A stretch of DNA of 64,000 nt from Hawksworthiomyces lignivorus (GCA_002917075.1 NTMA01000005.1:248001-312000); one strand, 5' to 3'; counted from the first letter of the stretch, positions 1-11,203 are shown. Program-made: numbers and translations. The notes: a model not told the origin generated them from the sequence alone.

Positions 1-1
1 G

Positions 2-2392
2 GTAGAGAGACGAGTGCGAGACGGGGACCACTCTGAGCCAGCCTTACAGGCCGTACAGGAGGCCCGCAAGGCCCAACGGCGTGCTCTCCGGCAGGCCAGC
101 ACAGAGCGTTGGCGAGGCCTTCTGGGCTCTATTTTTACTCAGCCTAAAAGGCTGTGGCAGATAGAAAAATGGGCAAGGCTCCGCAGTCACGTACCCACCG
201 CACCACCAAAACTCCCACCTCTACGGGGGCCCACCGGGACCCTCACCACCTCTCACGAAGAGAAGGCGGCCCTCCTAGCGGCCCGCTTCTTCCCGACCCC
301 CGTTGCCGAGCCCCCACCGGTCGTACGACGGTCTGAGCCACAGATCTTCGTCAGCCAAATTGTTACGGCAGACGACCTAGCCACTGCTATACACAGTACA
401 TCCTCATACAGGGCTGCAGGGCACGACAACCTCTCCAACGCCCTGCTACGGGCTTGCGGCCCTCCTCTCTACACCACATTAGCCCACCTGGCTACGGACA
501 GCCTTCGGCTAGGCCATTGGCCGTCTCATTTCAAGCACTCCCGCACTATCGTTATCCCGAAACCCGGCAAAACCCCGTCTGACCGTCAGGAGGCCAAAGC
601 CTGGCGGCCTATAGCCCTGTTGAGTGCTGTGGGCAAGGCTATAGAGAAGGTCGTGGCCCGTCGTCTCACAGACACCGCCGAAGACAACCACCTTCTCCCG
701 GAAGGCCAAATGGGCAACCGTCGGCAGCGGTCCACGGAGCTCGCCGCCCGCCTAGTCACCGACAACGTACACCGGGCCTGGGTGGCTGGCAGCGCCTCCT
801 CCTTACTACAGCTAGATATCCAAGGCGCGTTCGATAACGTAGACCACCGCTGGCTCACCCATACACTAGCCTCCCTCGGCCTGCCTGACTGGCTAGTTCA
901 GTGGGTCCACCACTACCTCTCTCACCGCACCACAGAGCTAGCCTTCGACGACCGGACCGCCCCCGCCAGACCGGTACGGGCCGGCATCCCTCAGGGCTCA
1001 CCGCTATCTCCTATCCTCTTCATCCTCTTCACCAGCCCCCTATACCAAGCCCTTCAACCTATTCAAAACACCGTCACCGTAGGCTTCTCCGACGACACCA
1101 ATATCCTTGCCACAGGCACTAACCACACGTGGTGCTGCCACCGTCTTCTTTCAGCCTGGGAGGCAGCCCTCCGGTGGGCCCGGCCCAGAGGGGTCGTATT
1201 CGCCCCGGCGAAGTGCGAGCTCCTCCACTTTAGTAGAGCCCACGAGGCCCCCGACGTAGCCTTACGGCTAGACGAACACACGGTCCTCCGACCACTTGAA
1301 CAGACTCGGTTTTTAGGCATTTGGCTGGACCGTAAGCTGAATTTCAGCGCCCACACCTCTGCAGTGGCCGCCAGACTTAAGACTCAAAGCCTTGCTCTGA
1401 CCAAGCTCACCGGCAAGACCTGGGGCTGCCCCCTGCCGTGGGCCCGTACCATACTTACCGCCGTGATACGGAGCACTATAGCGTACGGTGCCGCGGTCTA
1501 CCATACCTCTACCCCCCCTCAAGGCCACCCCAGAGGCCCTGTCAAGGCTTTACGTCCTCTTTATCTCCCTCTCCTTCGTACGGCCCTCGGGGCCTACCGG
1601 ACTACCCCGGAACGCTTGCTGTATACAGAGGCCGCACTGCCTCCGCTAGACCTGTATCTAAACCAAAGACAAGCCGCCTTCTTAAACCGAGAGGACTATA
1701 GGGCCAAATCACGGACCTTCGGCCAGCACGTCTACCGCAAACATCGAGGAGGCGGTCCCCCCCCTCTCCCACCAGACCCCTTTTTAAAACACGACCTCAT
1801 CCTAGGCCCCTGGGACGAGGCTCGCACCCTGACTATCTGGCAGAGGCGCTGGCAAGGCTCTGATGGGGATCTACGGCAGCCTGCCTGCCTCGACCCGCGA
1901 TGGGCCCCCAAGACAACCCTACAGGCCCACAACCACCTCACCAAAGCCGAAAGCAGCATCCTCACACAGTTTCGTACAGGGCATATAGGCCTCGCAGCCT
2001 TTCTACACCAACGGCGCCTCAGAGAGGCCCCCACCTGTGCCTGCGGCGGCGAAGACGAGACGGTCGAGCACGTGCTTCTCCGCTGTCCCCGAGGGGCCGT
2101 CAAACCTCCGAATTGGCCACAGACCACAGAAGAGCTCTACAACAGGCTATACGAAGGAGGAGAGGCCGCTAGACCTATCCTCCGGTGGTTTAAACGTAGT
2201 GGGCGAATACCAGACTACCGCCTAGCCGCTAGGCTAGAAGAGAGCACCCCACAGGAGACAACAGAAGAGGCCTCACTGGAGGCAGCCGAAGAGATCCCGC
2301 AGACCGCAGAGGAGGCAGCAGAGGAGGTAGCAGAGGAGGCAGCAGAGGAGGCAGAGATAATGGCGGTGAGAGAGGCCTTTGAGAGGCTGTGA
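2..2392 (+). mobile_element. Non-LTR (LINE, Tad/I-like) retrotransposon, 3' part of the reverse-transcriptase ORF
   Basis: The frame is open at the left window edge, so the 5' part (endonuclease and any first ORF) lies outside. About 797 codons remain and are uninterrupted. Visible reverse-transcriptase blocks, in order, are a finger segment RPIALLSAVGKAIEK near 608-652, motif A with the catalytic Asp in DIQGAFDNVDH near 816-848, motif B GIPQGSPLSPILF near 992-1030, and motif C FSDD at 1085-1096 in place of YADD. A CxC(x8)H(x4)C zinc-knuckle region CACGGEDETVEHVLLRC lies near 2036-2086, as in fungal LINE C-termini. The protein ends in a Glu/Ala-rich tail coded by a GAG/GCA-type microsatellite. 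The element is clearly more G+C-rich than its surroundings and shows no RIP damage, which suggests a recent copy. RNase H is not evident. The family assignment is from motifs only. Confidence 0.9.
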
Positions 2393-3482
2393 CGAAGGCA
2401 GAGGAGGCAGGAGGAAGGCCAGAAAGGCCCACACACAACACCTATACAACCACACCACCTACTGTAATCTTATTTGTATCAGCACTTAGTTAGTTCTATA
2501 GCGGTTTCTGCCCCGGGAGGGTTCCGTTAGCCTAGGCGTTACATAGCCAGGATTGGCTGAAATATATATAAACGTTGAAACCTATGCGATAAGGACTTGC
2601 CGCGGCAGAAGCAATGTGGAAATGAAGCTGGGCAAGACTTGAAATCATATACTCATAGAAATTGTAAAAACCTCCGGACAGACCAAAAAGTAATGTTGCA
2701 ATATGATCTTAGTAGCAAACGTACGTTTTCAATTGGACATTATGCAGGTAACTTGATCCGTCATGGACGTTATTTCGTCCGTTACGGACGGCGTTGGACC
2801 GACGCTGGTGAGAAACCGCACACCATTAACAATCCAAACCGTATTAGTAAACCTCAGTAAATTCAGGCACGCCTTTCGTTGGCGCTACTTTTCATCGATT
2901 GTATGCAGGTCGTCTCGACACGCGTGCACTTGGCCTTCGAGTTAATGCCATTACAGCGAACCCTAGCACTGGTGCCAGACACCTCCGCCCTTGAGCGTGT
3001 CGCCCGCGTCAGGTAGCTAGGTCTTTTCGTTGCTACCTGTGTTCGAGGCAACTCCCAGTGTCAGCCGCTACGCTAGCGCGCCTTGTAACTAGATCGATGC
3101 CGTTCACCTGGTACGAAGCGTGGTTTTGTTTTTGTGGTCTTATTCGTGTTCTTCCAATTTTCACTAATTTTTCCGAGCCTCCTTGCTCGTCCATTCCCAG
3201 TTTGGATGAATCTTATTGCTCTTTCATCCCAAGGCGGAAGCATCGACGGCGAGTGTGGCTGCTTTGAAGGTTGCCGACCGTGAGAGTCCTGGGCCATATA
3301 AAGCCCCATGACACCAACAGATGATATTGCACCCAAGAGCCTTCTAACCCTCCACGCTCTTCATATCACTTATCGTCATTATTACCATTGTTGTCATCGT
3401 CATCGCCGGTGTCGTCGCTGTTGCTTTGCTGTAGTCGTTGTCAAAAGCCCCACCGTTACGTTTATCTGTTTCTTCGCCATTA
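2393..3482. other. Downstream flank of the LINE; no supported gene
   Basis: The first part, to about 2590, is probably the 3' untranslated end of the retrotransposon, but I cannot see a poly-A tail or target-site duplication that fixes its boundary. The rest has only short open frames. Bases 3370-3450 are a degenerate ATC/GTC trinucleotide-rich tract. Confidence 0.45.
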
Positions 3483-5161
3483 TTAACTTATTGACCGTAA
3501 CCTAGGATGCTTAGGGTTGGCAGTGTCGGTGATCGCTAGAAGATCTCCCCGCCTGGTCACTGGTATAGATTCTGACCCGCGAGACCACTTACCCATCCCT
3601 GAGCCCTCATGGGCCAGTCTCTGTATCTGAAAGATGCTCATGGTGGACTGTTCGACTTTCGCATAACGACTCTTGCGACTCATAAAATATGACAGTATTG
3701 GATTCGATACAAATGAGAGGACAATAATAAGGCTGCCTCCGAGGAAAATACAGGCTAGGCCGAATATACCGATAGAAACAAACTCTTCCGCGAGGATTTT
3801 CTATGCGCATAAAGTATTAGTTTGGTGCCGTCGCGGAAGACCTTGGAATGCTCCCTACCTGATTTGCACACAACTCCTTTTCAGCCGTAGTATTAGGATA
3901 CCGAATAAGACGAGCATATTTTGGATCCTTGTATCCGAATTTGGTTTCTAAAAAAGTCTCCTGTAATTGGGACATGGCCGTCGCGTGCCAATGTTGTACT
4001 TCTAGTTACCACTGGTTGTCAGGCAATGGGCCGAGGATTGGCCCGCTGATTTTGTTTCGAGCCGAGAGAACATGGGTGCCGAGTAGGGCCAGGGGGTCAT
4101 ATGTTCCCCAAATAGTCTGAAATGTCGTCCTAAAGAGAAACATATACCATTTTTTGTCCTCTTCGTCAGCCATATCATACAAATCCCACACAGCGTTCTT
4201 CCGACCTTCGAGTACACTGCATTTTAGCTGTCCACTAGTGCTCGTGAGACAGTACTGTTCCAGCTCTTTGCAAGCCAACGGTGAGCCTGGTACACTTTGT
4301 CGAAACATAGTTGTATTGCTCCAGTCACTGAATCTGAGTTAATTTATTTGTGTCGTATTGGTCGTTCCACCGTACCAATTATCGTTAGATGGACTTGAGA
4401 ACAAGATACGGCCCGACGTAAGGAAAAAAAAATGAATAAAGTAGAATTTTGTGGAGTAAGTTCTGGAATGGGAAAAAAAAATCGAGTCATGGTTGAAGAT
4501 ACTTCCGTTCCAACAATAAGTGGCAGTGTGTTGGGCTGTAGCATCTTGTTAAAGTCTTGTAGAGCAATTTGGAGCAAGTATAACATATACCGAACGTCGA
4601 AGTCATGCACCGTATCTACAGCATTATGCATCAGCTCTTCAATGGCAGGATATATGTCGTTTAAGAGCTGTGTTGTATAATTAACAGTTGTGCTGCCATT
4701 AACATTTTGCATTGGACCGTAATAGTAAGTAGTATAAGACTGGTTTGTAGTTTCATCATATGTATGGAATCGATAGCCTTCTGTGGCCAGAGGCGCACAA
4801 TGTACTACTCTCCGGTACTTCATCCTCTGGTTAGGAGGAGTGTTACGACCGAGGTCATAATGACTATCTAACAACCCTGTATCTATTAATAAATTTCCGG
4901 TCGTGCTTTTGCAGATATTGTTGTCGAAGGGGCAGCTCGCGTTGATGTCCACCACTGATGGTGCCAGTTGCTTTTTGACGTAAGTGCCACAACTTACGGG
5001 GGCCGAAGTAGACGTATAACACTGACGAGCGTAGTTTTCTGCTGATATCAGCCCAATATAAAACACGAATCTTGTCATTAAGAATTTCCTTATTTGGCAT
5101 ATTCCTGTGCTGCTCCTGCTCCAGCCTGTTTAACGGGTGGTATTACTCCTGTGTTACGGTG

Positions 5162-5236
5162 GTGTGAGGGTTTGCCACTGTACTATACGACAAAAAGATC
5201 GCTATTCAAGCACTGCGTGCTTGAATCCCCTCACAC
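5162..5236. repeat. Nested inverted repeats inside the pseudogene insertion
   Basis: GTGTGAGGG at 5162-5170 pairs with CCCTCACAC at 5228-5236. Inside it, AAGCAC at 5208-5213 and GTGCTT at 5217-5222 form a second, tight hairpin. A sequence starting TGTTACGG at 5152 resembles the left end of a fungal LTR, but I could not find a convincing matching right end. Confidence 0.45.
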
Positions 5237-5512
5237 TAATGTATATTAGGTCTACCACAGTGCTGACCAGGCCTGCTGTGCGTACGCCCCTAACAGTATT
5301 TATTCGTATAAGTCAATAAATATATAACTCTTATCCCTTAATTATATAAGATATAATAAATTTATTCCTTTAAGATGGTATCAATAAGTTGGAGCAAAAT
5401 AGAAACTGCACCTGAATCATGGCCAAACTTGTTTTCAAGTCTGTGACTTTCTTCTGAAGAATATCGCTGTAGCCTTTAGCTACAGATTCAACAAAAGAAT
5501 TTTCAACGACGA

Positions 5513-5626
5513 GGCAAGATGACCGAGCGGTCTAAGGTGCTAGACTCAAGTTATAACTTAGCTGTTTCTAAAAACAGTGTATTTCTAGTGAGGAAACTCG
5601 CGTGGGTTCGAATCCCACTCTTGTCA
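5513..5626 (+). tRNA. tRNA-Leu(CAA), intron-containing
   Basis: The acceptor stem GGCAAGA (5513-5519) pairs with TCTTGTC (5619-5625), and the discriminator base is A at 5626, as expected for leucine. The anticodon stem CTAGA/TCTAG closes a loop with anticodon CAA at 5547-5549. About 32 bases between the position-37 G (5550) and the 3' half of the loop form a pre-tRNA intron at roughly 5551-5582; yeast tRNA-Leu(CAA) also has a 32-base intron. A long variable arm (GAG-GAAA-CTC) and a perfect T arm (GTGGG TTCGAAT CCCAC) follow. A T-rich run starting about five bases after the gene (from 5632) is the likely RNA polymerase III stop. The gene sits inside the segment that interrupts the membrane-protein pseudogene. 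Confidence 0.95.
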
Positions 5627-6606
5627 AACTTTTTTTTTGTGGCTTTCCGTCCTTCACTAATTTTTGTTAAAAAAAACGATATAAATGTTAATTCCTATAG
5701 TTATACTTTACTTAGTCACTACTGCCCAATCCGCGGGGAATCCGGTAGTATTCTTAGCACTTGACTTGACACGTGATACTTCGTCTCTTATCTATAACAA
5801 CAACTAAGTTTATTGTCGAAATCAAAAAAAGTATAAATGAAAATAAAAAAAAATTAAAAATTAAACCATCAAAAGTGGGCCTGATAACTAGCATTACTGT
5901 TAAATAGGTTGAATTCGGGACCTTTTCCTCCTGCCCCTTGTAATATATAGATACTCGTGTGGTGCAAGCCGAATCCTTTCTGTGCAGAGGTGCTTAGCAC
6001 CAGTACCAAAGGTGTACAGCGCCTGTGCTTCGCCCCCACAGGCGACCAGGGGCAGAGTGACAAGATTCATGGTTTATATCATTTTCGAAAGAAGTGTGCC
6101 TATACTGTCACCATAAGTACTCATATTCTTGTCGTTTCCTATATATAAGCAGTTCGTTCCCGACAGTAACACTTCACCACTAGTGAGGGCGGCGACGCGC
6201 GACGAAAACCCGCCAGCAAGGGTAAACCCAACAAAGCAGGCCGAAGCCAGGCCGAATAATGCAAACAATCTGGTCCAGAATTGCTTTGCGATATCCTTCC
6301 AGGCCTCAGTGAGGCCTGTGTCCAGGAGTGTCCAAAAGGCATCTTCAGGATTCGGCGCGTTCCGTAAAAATATTTGGCGTTGATGGTAAACTCCGTCGCT
6401 AGGCTGATCACTCGAATACACATGGTGGAAGATGAGACAACTGAGTCTCCAGTACCGATAATGGCCACGAAGAGGGCGAAGAAGGCGATCAGCAAGTTGC
6501 CGTCTTGGCGACTAAGAGTGATTGTAGCCCCGAATACACGACCTTTTGACCAGTCTGTCCAAGCACCCAGGTATATAGAATAGCTGGAAGCTAACTCGGT
6601 CGACAT

Positions 6607-7322
6607 GATTTCGTTTTTATTTGGAGGAGACTAACACCATTTGTTGTGTTTCATAAGAACAAGATGAGAAACAAAACAGTGGTGAGAGCAACAAGACAAT
6701 ATAGGTTCATAGAGGATGCTAAAATAAAACTTCAGACGCGTATATGCAAACCGCCTTCTTCACTGTAGTGGCGGGTGCATTTACAAGCTTCAGCCCCAAC
6801 TACTTGGATGCTACAAGGCCTCAAATGCCTGTAAATAAAATAAAAAAAAACACCCAAATAGAAAGCCAAGGCGGAGGCGTTTGAAGAGTGTGGTGCCTGC
6901 ATTATGTGTAGCCAAGTATAATTACGAATAAAAACGCCATCGATTAGAATGAGGCACCGCTGTCGTGCACATGTTGTTGGCGCCGGGTAAATATATTGAA
7001 GATAACTCCTTTGATAACAATATATAAACTACATACCCCATCCCAGGCCGGATGTTCCTGGCTAATACGTCTATGTGATAGCATGCTTTCCTTTGGCCGC
7101 AGGGCTACCCATTCTGACGGCGATTGTGTCTTTTGCGGTGCCTGCCGCTATTCGGGTCTCCTTCGCGTATCTCACTAATTTCATCGTGAGTGGATTGATC
7201 CGAGCCACCTAAACTGATCCTACTGCCTTTCGATCCCCGTGTAATTGTTGTTTTCTTTGCCTAACAAGAACCAGGCTCATCAGGATGTCTAGAGGCCAGT
7301 AAAAAAATAACAAAAAAAATAA
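6607..7322. other. Intergenic, A+T-rich; no supported gene
   Basis: The stretch lies between the 5' end of the membrane-protein pseudogene and tRNA-Ser. It has an A-rich run near 6837-6850 and only short, unconvincing open frames. Confidence 0.5.
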
Positions 7323-7403
7323 CGACAAGAACGTGATTCGAACACGCGCGGGCGAACCCAACAGCTTAGCAGGCTGTCGCCTTAACCACTCGGCCATCTT
7401 GCC
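7323..7403 (-). tRNA. tRNA-Ser(GCU)
   Basis: Read on the minus strand, the acceptor stem GGCAAGA (7403-7397) pairs with TCTTGTC (7330-7324), with discriminator G at 7323 as usual for serine. The anticodon stem ACAGC/GCTGT closes the loop CTGCTAA, giving anticodon GCU at 7368-7370, which reads AGC/AGU codons. The T loop TTCGAAT is intact and the variable arm is long, as in serine tRNAs. There is no intron. A T-rich stop signal lies just below 7320. Its acceptor stem is identical to that of the nearby tRNA-Leu. Confidence 0.93.
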
Positions 7404-7715
7404 TTGTTGAGAAATTAGGCGGTAAAACCCCTTCTATGCTCGTCGATGGAAAAGATCTCACTATTTGAGAACCACGCCAATTCAGGTTGGTGGGCGCGAA
7501 CAGGAGAATACGTTGAATCCCAAAGAGGTCCTGATATGGTTTCAAAATAGTTTTCTACTATTTTAGGCTGCATAGAGAATCGCTGATCGGTCTGGGAGAC
7601 TTCTGGAAGGCATGTAAGCTGCATATAGGTTCTGATAAAGTAATTCAGTCTTTATTTGGTCGGTAGCCGGCCAAGGAAGAATTGGGAAACCCTATGGTCG
7701 ATAACTAGGATCTGC
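7404..7715. other. Intergenic between tRNA-Ser and the aldo-keto reductase
   Basis: Nothing is recognised beyond the 3' flank of the reductase gene. Confidence 0.5.
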
Positions 7716-8929
7716 TTATACTATTTCTTTTGTATCCACATATGCAGATGGACGGGTTTCAAAACCGGCTAGTTCCGAGTCCGCAACCATCTTTCGGATC
7801 TCCGCTTCTTCAGCGTCACTGAGATGTACATCAAGGGACGCCCAGTTCGCTTCCAGATACTTGATCTTCTTGGTTCCTGGGATCGGGAAGATATCATCTC
7901 CCTGCTTGAGAATCCATGCGAGAGCTAGTTGGGCCGAAGAGCAACCCTTTTTATCCGCTAGAGCCTTGAAATGATCAACCACCCTGAGGTTCTTTTCTAG
8001 GTTGTCTCCTTGGAAACGAGGAACCCACTTAGCGCGGATATCGCCTGTGCCAGAAATAGATTCATTGCCTGTCACAGTGCCTGTGAGCAAGCCTCGACCG
8101 ATTGGCCCAAAGCAGACGACAGCAACCCCAAGTTCTCGGCAAGTCTGAAGCAGATTGGTGCCGCGTTCACCTTCGATATCAAGAACAAACGCCGAGTACT
8201 CAACTTGAACCGCAGCGACGGGTGCAATTTTGCAGGCACGACGAAGAGTTGTCGAGGTTGCCGCGCACAATCCGATATATTTAATATTACCTTCTCTATA
8301 TAGGATACGTTAGATTATCATGTCGTACAGAAGGGGGGAGAGGGGAGGTTACGCTTTCAGATCTGCCATTGCTTGCATCGTTTGCTCGATGGGGGTATCC
8401 GGATTGATATGGTGGACATAGACTGAATGATCTAGTGTTAGTGATTAACGCCCCATCTAGCCGTATTAATTTCAAGAAGTATATGCTGTAGACTTGCATA
8501 AATCAATACAATCGACGCCAAGTCTCTTGAGACTCTCGTGGCAAGCTTTCTTGCAATATTCTCCGGAGCTATCAAATCCCTTCAACTGGAGGTTTTCTCC
8601 CATGAGGATCCCAAATTTGGATGCAAGAAAGATCTTGTCTCGCTTCCCAGTACGCTGGAACCACTTAGCTAACACTTCTAGATTATCCCCATAAATACTG
8701 TCACTGATTAGTATCTTTTCCTCTCAAACCCTATGTGACTGGGAACGTACTCAGCAGTATCCCAGAATGTGTTTCCTAACTCTAGCGCTCGGTCCAGGAT
8801 GCTGAACTGTTCTTCATCACTAGGCCGATCACCATGAGCACCGCAGATGGTCATCAGACCAAAGCCCATTGGAGGGATTCTCGGTCCATCTTTTCCTAGG
8901 CTGTGCAATGAGACTGATGCAGTAGGCAT
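7716..8929 (-). CDS. Aldo-keto reductase (AKR superfamily)
   Basis: Four exons, 8929-8751, 8697-8498, 8422-8353 and 8295-7716, give a 342-residue protein, the usual AKR length. It should be a cytosolic NADPH-dependent reductase of aldehydes or ketones with a TIM-barrel fold. The catalytic tetrad is visible: Asp57 (NTFWDTAD), Tyr62 (DIYGDN), Lys87 (LASKFG) and His130 (DLFYVHHI). The phosphate-binding region IFPIPGTKKIKYLEAN is near the C-terminus. Introns 1 (53 bp) and 3 (57 bp) are GT-AG; intron 2 (8423-8497) uses a GC-AG pair with donor GCAAGT and branch site CTAAC, and only this splice restores DLFYVHHINP. The closest group appears to be fungal YakC/auxin-induced-type AKRs. The gene is divergent from a Zn2Cys6 regulator, which may control it. 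The substrate is unknown. Confidence 0.88.
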
Positions 8930-9452
8930 TGTTATTTTCAGAGAAACTGGTCAGGACTGGCATGGACAGACGAGCACAATCGGTTGTTCAGACTATGGCA
9001 CCATCTTTGATCAGACATCAGAAGAAAAAGAGGATATTTATTATCATACCAGGAGATACTACCCGGGTACTCGGGAAATAAGCCTCTCCGTCAAGTCCGG
9101 AAGCTCAAGATGATGATGACCGAATCCATGATTTACAGTCCGCGAGTTCCGTGTTACATTCAGCACTACACGAGTGGCCAGCCATTATTGTCTTATTTGG
9201 TTTAGCCAATCATCGTCTCGAAACCCCGATCAGACCAATTGCATGGTTAGAATGTAGCGCCGAGTTCCACTCTGATTTTTCGGTCAATCCCTATGACAGT
9301 GATTTTCTTGGGCAGTGGAAATACTCGCAAACATTAACCCAACTTGGCACACCCGGGATTTTTTTTTCCTGAGCAGCCAGATATCTAGGAGCACTGGCTC
9401 GGAGACAATGGCTAATACTATGCCCGAATAATTGCACGGAGACTATTTTCCA
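8930..9452. promoter_or_regulatory. Shared divergent promoter region, reductase and Zn2Cys6 regulator
   Basis: About 520 bp separate the two start codons. No TATA box or operator could be fixed with confidence. Confidence 0.45.
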
Positions 9453-11203
9453 ATGTCCAAGCCAAGTCAGCGACGTGGCGCATGCAGGGTCCAGGTAAAG
9501 ACTGGGTGCCGAACCTGCAAGTAGGTCCTCACGGCAGTATTGGGCAGTATTGATGGCAATAGTATCAAGCAGTAAACGGTGCTGACAGATATGACAGAAT
9601 TCGCAAGATAAAATGTGATGAAAGCCGACCAGCTTGCCACCGATGCGTTTCTACCGGCCGAGTATGCGATGGTTACGGCATACTCGGCAGCGGAAAGAGT
9701 ATCATTGTCCATCGACAGCTGCCCCCGGTTTCAGTCGGCAGCGTTGGCTATTTGCAACATGCACACATTATTCCACTTTTAAGGACCAAAGAAGAATGCG
9801 ACTGCTTCGAGTGGTTCAAATATCGCACATCTAAGAAGATACCTGGCGCCTCTCTTCTGGCTATATGGGATCCACTCATCTACTCGGCATGCTTAAGTGA
9901 GCCGGTCATACTGCACGCTACTTTGTCTCTAGGCTCTGTACACAGAAGAGAGATTTATAAAGGCAACTACGGGGTTCACGAAAACAATACTCCTGACAAG
10001 CAAGAGCAGTTTACATTACAGCATTACAACAAGGCCATTCGCCATCTGCAGCCACCATTTGCGATAAAAGACAAAGCATCAGCACGTGTGGCTCTTATAA
10101 CATGTTTCATTTTTGTGTGCTTCGAGCTCCTTTGTGGCCATTTAGCAATTGGTCAAACACACCTAGATAACGGATTAAGGCTCCTCAAAGAGTTGGAAAT
10201 ACCTGCTGCGGAGGAAAACGGAATCCTGCTCATTGAGCCCGTTCCAGGTTCTATTGACGATGCTATCGTCAGAGCATTCTGCAGACTAGATCTACAGTTG
10301 AAACTTTTCAGATGCAGTTATTGGCATCCATGCCGGGTTCTGCAAATCTCTAAGCATTCGCCATCGCCTCCGATTTTCGAATCTGTCAACCAAGCCTGGA
10401 CGCAAATTGAGAAGATATTTGGGGACGTATTCCATCTTACAGATTTGGCGCACCGTCAACATTCATCTTTGCACCCTACTGTGGAGCAGCCAGCGTCCTT
10501 GGCATCTCGGCTGACAGGCATTCAGACAGAAATCGCCAGATGCTCTGCTGCTCTCGAAGCATCTAGAAAGTCTATGGATGGTCAAGACTCTAGAGGCATG
10601 GTGTACGGCCTGCTATCTGAATACCACAATATGGCGTCTATTATGGCGGATACTTGCTTGTGTTTAGATGACGAAAATGGTTTCGATTCTCATACACAAC
10701 AATTCGTATCTATTCTTAACCAAGCGATAGTCATGTGGGAAACTGGTGTGTCCGAACGCCCAATGCCTCTTCCTTGGCCACACGTGTATATGTCAAGATC
10801 TATTGTGGATATTGGGTGGATTGCCCCCCTCTACTATACTGCTTTGAAATGTCGTGTCCATCGTGTCAGACTGCACGCTATTAAGCTGATAGAAACAACT
10901 TCACATCGAGAAGGCATATGGGACTCTAGAATAGCATCATGCGTCGCGCGCAAAATTATGGAGATTGAGGAAGGTGGCCTCTTCAAGGACTGGGATATGG
11001 TTAATGAGTTCGCCCTTTCCAGCTCTCCGAAGATCCAGGACCTCTCACTGCCTACGCCACCTCAAGATGGCAGGATATGTGAAGTCTGCGTGACTTTGTC
11101 GGATGGTCCGGCTAATCCTATACGCTTACGATACAGGCAGACTCAAAGGGCTTGGAAGGATACATTAATATTGGGAACTGGTAGCAATAATTCACACACC
11201 TAA
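9453..11203 (+). CDS. Zn2Cys6 fungal transcription factor
   Basis: Two exons, 9453-9520 and 9598-11203, with a 77-bp intron (GTAGGT..GACAG, branch region GCTGAC), give 557 residues. The intron splits the zinc cluster: joined, it reads TGCRTCK then IRKIKCDESRPACHRC, then VCDGYG, so all six cysteines are present (Cys-x2-Cys-x6-Cys-x5-Cys-x2-Cys-x6-Cys). The rest is a mostly helical middle-homology type region starting with the pattern ECDCFEWFKYRTSKKIPG, typical of fungal regulators with the DUF3468/fungal_trans_2-like architecture. It is nuclear and DNA-binding by family knowledge. It is transcribed away from the aldo-keto reductase, and regulation of that neighbour is plausible but inferred. 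No target site is visible. Confidence 0.88.

Larger units (their letters stand above)
5105..6121. mobile_element. About 1 kb segment interrupting the membrane-protein pseudogene
   Basis: Homology to the interrupted gene stops near 6121 and resumes near 5104. Direct repeats CATATTC lie at 5098-5104 and 6122-6128, at the two break points, and could be a target-site duplication. The segment is A+T-rich (especially 5820-5870), holds the tRNA-Leu gene and nested inverted repeats, and has no long open frame. It may be a decayed element or a duplicated tRNA-bearing fragment. No element family can be named. Confidence 0.4.
3483..6606 (-). pseudogene. Broken multi-exon fungal membrane-protein gene of unknown function
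   Basis: Pieces of one protein lie in order on the minus strand. The N-terminus (ATG at 6606) has a hydrophobic segment LLIAFFALFVAIIGTG. A second membrane region near 6200 is followed by an extracellular Cys-rich part containing NYARQCY and CPFDNNICK near 5030-4910. The block ending GPLPDNQW ends near 4009. A last membrane helix and the cytoplasmic tail IQRLAHEGSGMGKWSRG end at 3483. Such large ectodomain proteins are common as uncharacterised paralogues in Sordariomycetes; this is from memory of the family. Lesions: a frame change near 6450 (the next block WRLSCLIFHHVYSSDQP is in another frame), about 1 kb of foreign DNA near 5105-6121, a lost base in the A9 tract at 4424-4432, an in-frame TAA at 4339-4341 and another at 4006-4008 where Gln is expected. 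A good intron survives at 3801-3858. The gene is dead. Confidence 0.75.

Noticed and set aside
5152..5500. Solo LTR starting TGTTACGG
   Set aside because: No matching CA end with a flanking duplication could be found, so it is kept only as a remark.
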